Assembly: GCA_013813135.1 (NCBI GenBank)
Contig: JACCSF010000120.1
Location: 1-8,468 of the forward strand
Length of the DNA: 8,468 nucleotides
Direction of reading: 5' to 3'
From: Thermoleophilaceae bacterium
GTDB taxonomy: Bacteria > Actinomycetota > Thermoleophilia > Solirubrobacterales > Thermoleophilaceae
Shown one piece after another: positions 7,597 to 8,468 of this stretch. The position numbers and the translations under genes are program-made. Position 1 is the first letter of the stretch, and the number at the start of each line of letters is the position of its first letter. Below the pieces are notes generated by a model. The model searched no databases and was not told the origin of the DNA. It saw nothing but the letters and a program-made list of their open reading frames with translations.

Positions 7597-8468
7597 TCAC
7601 CCGTCCGTCTCGACTCGGATGGCCCGGCGGCCGACGGTGAGCGTCACGGTCCCGTCCCTGTCGGTGCGGTAGGTCGGAACTCCCGCGCGCTGGAGCGCGG
7701 CCAGGGTGGACGGCGCCGGATGGCCGTACGTGTTGTGGGAACCCACCTCGATCCCCGCCACCTCTGGCCGGAGGCGCTCGAGCACCTCGGGCAGACCGGG
7801 ATCGGAGCTGCCGTGGTGGGGTACCTTGATGGCGTCCACGTCGGGGAGGTCGAGGGGCAGCAGCGCCTCGCTCTCGGCGTCGGCCGAGAGCAGGAGGTCG
7901 AAGCCGTCGCAGCTGACGATCGCTGTCACGGCCCTGGGGTTGGGGTCCTCCGGTGCGGGGCCGTGCGGACGCGGCGGCGGGGACAGGACGCGGATACGCA
8001 GGTGGCCACCCGCCAGTGCGAGCGTCTCGGGGGCGATCGCACGCACGCGCCTCACGCCGCGCTCGGCGGCCAGCTCCAGTAGGGCGCGGAAGGAGCGGTC
8101 GGGTGTGCCGTCGCCGCCGTCGAGCAGCGTGTCGACCGGGAAGCGGCGCAGCACGGCGGGCAGGCCGCCGTGATGATCGCGCGAGGCGTGGGTGGCGACG
8201 ACCAGCGCCAGCCGGTCTACGCCCGCCCTGCGCAGCAGCCGCGGGATGCCGGACTCGGGGGGGCCGCCGTCGAACAGAACGGCGGTGCCGTCGGGATGCT
8301 GGATGAGGACGGCGTCGCCCTGGCCGACGTCGAGGAAGCGCACGGTGAATTCTCGCGGCGGCCCCGGGTGGCTCAGTAGGGCGGCGGCCGCGACGAACAG
8401 GCCGGCCGCGGATGCGATCTGGAGTGCCCTGCGCCGGGCGCGCGGCAGGCCGTGCCACGCGGCAGCCC
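7597..8468 (-). CDS. comEC: ComEC/Rec2 competence protein, C-terminal part (gene runs off the right edge)
   Basis: ComEC forms the membrane channel that takes up single-stranded DNA in transformation. Only the C-terminal 290 or so residues are visible: the end of a transmembrane segment (about ALQIASAAGLFVAAAALLS) and then the metallo-beta-lactamase-like domain. Its markers in order are FTVRFLDVGQGDAVLIQHPD, VLFDGGPPESG, VVATHASRDHHGGLPAVL, LLLSADAESEALL, IKVPHHGSSDPGL and VGSHNTYGHPAPSTLAAL, with YRTDRDGTVTLTV at the end. The metal site reads H-x-S-x-D-H rather than H-x-H-x-D-H; ComEC proteins often vary at this position. The frame stays open from GTG 8343 to the window edge, and the upstream residues include the membrane helix, so 8343 is not the true start. 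It is followed 33 nt later by holA. Confidence 0.93.
   Translation of the reverse strand, partial: AAAWHGLPRARRRALQIASAAGLFVAAAALLSHPGPPREFTVRFLDVGQGDAVLIQHPDGTAVLFDGGPPESGIPRLLRRAGVDRLALVVATHASRDHHGGLPAVLRRFPVDTLLDGGDGTPDRSFRALLELAAERGVRRVRAIAPETLALAGGHLRIRVLSPPPRPHGPAPEDPNPRAVTAIVSCDGFDLLLSADAESEALLPLDLPDVDAIKVPHHGSSDPGLPEVLERLRPEVAGIEVGSHNTYGHPAPSTLAALQRAGVPTYRTDRDGTVTLTVGRRAIRVETDG

Overview
The window is a compact, GC-rich bacterial chromosome segment. It carries mostly housekeeping genes on the minus strand. Three conserved single-copy genes, lepA, rpsT and the comEC-holA pair, sit close together, which is the arrangement typical of Actinobacteria. The style of the accessory proteins (a SnoaL-like protein, a Tat-exported phosphoesterase, an Ala/Arg-rich composition, GTG starts) suggests a deep-branching actinobacterium such as class Thermoleophilia. 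That placement is inference from gene content and protein style, not from a search.

Layout from left to right. Positions 1-106 hold the start of a minus-strand gene for a secreted protein. It runs off the left edge and overlaps the lepA stop, apparently with a CTG start. lepA (103-1908, minus) encodes elongation factor 4. A SnoaL-like fold protein (1964-2365, plus) is divergent from it. Next comes a short gap with hairpins and the truncated remnant of a ferritin-like gene (minus, up to 2575), which directly follows murJ, the lipid II flippase gene (2586-4184, minus). rpsT, for ribosomal protein S20 (4240-4503, plus), diverges from murJ and is followed by a Tat-exported phospholipase C/acid phosphatase family enzyme (4550-6028, plus). 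Convergent to it is a minus-strand block, read right to left: comEC (partial at the right edge, stop at 7597), holA (DNA polymerase III delta subunit, 6601-7563) and an ArsN1/phosphinothricin-type GNAT acetyltransferase (6084-6596). The GNAT gene begins 4 nt after the holA stop.

The genes do not form one pathway. They cover translation (lepA, rpsT), replication (holA), DNA uptake (comEC) and cell-wall synthesis (murJ), with accessory genes between them. I see no mobile element, CRISPR array, tRNA, rRNA or previously undescribed multi-gene system. The points worth a second look are the CTG-start secreted gene behind lepA, the ferritin-like remnant whose similarity stops at a perfect hairpin, the repeated placement of -10-like hexamers a few bases before start codons (leaderless transcription), and an orphan promoter-plus-ATG motif pointing into the antisense of the acetyltransferase gene. 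No gap between genes exceeds about 105 bases.
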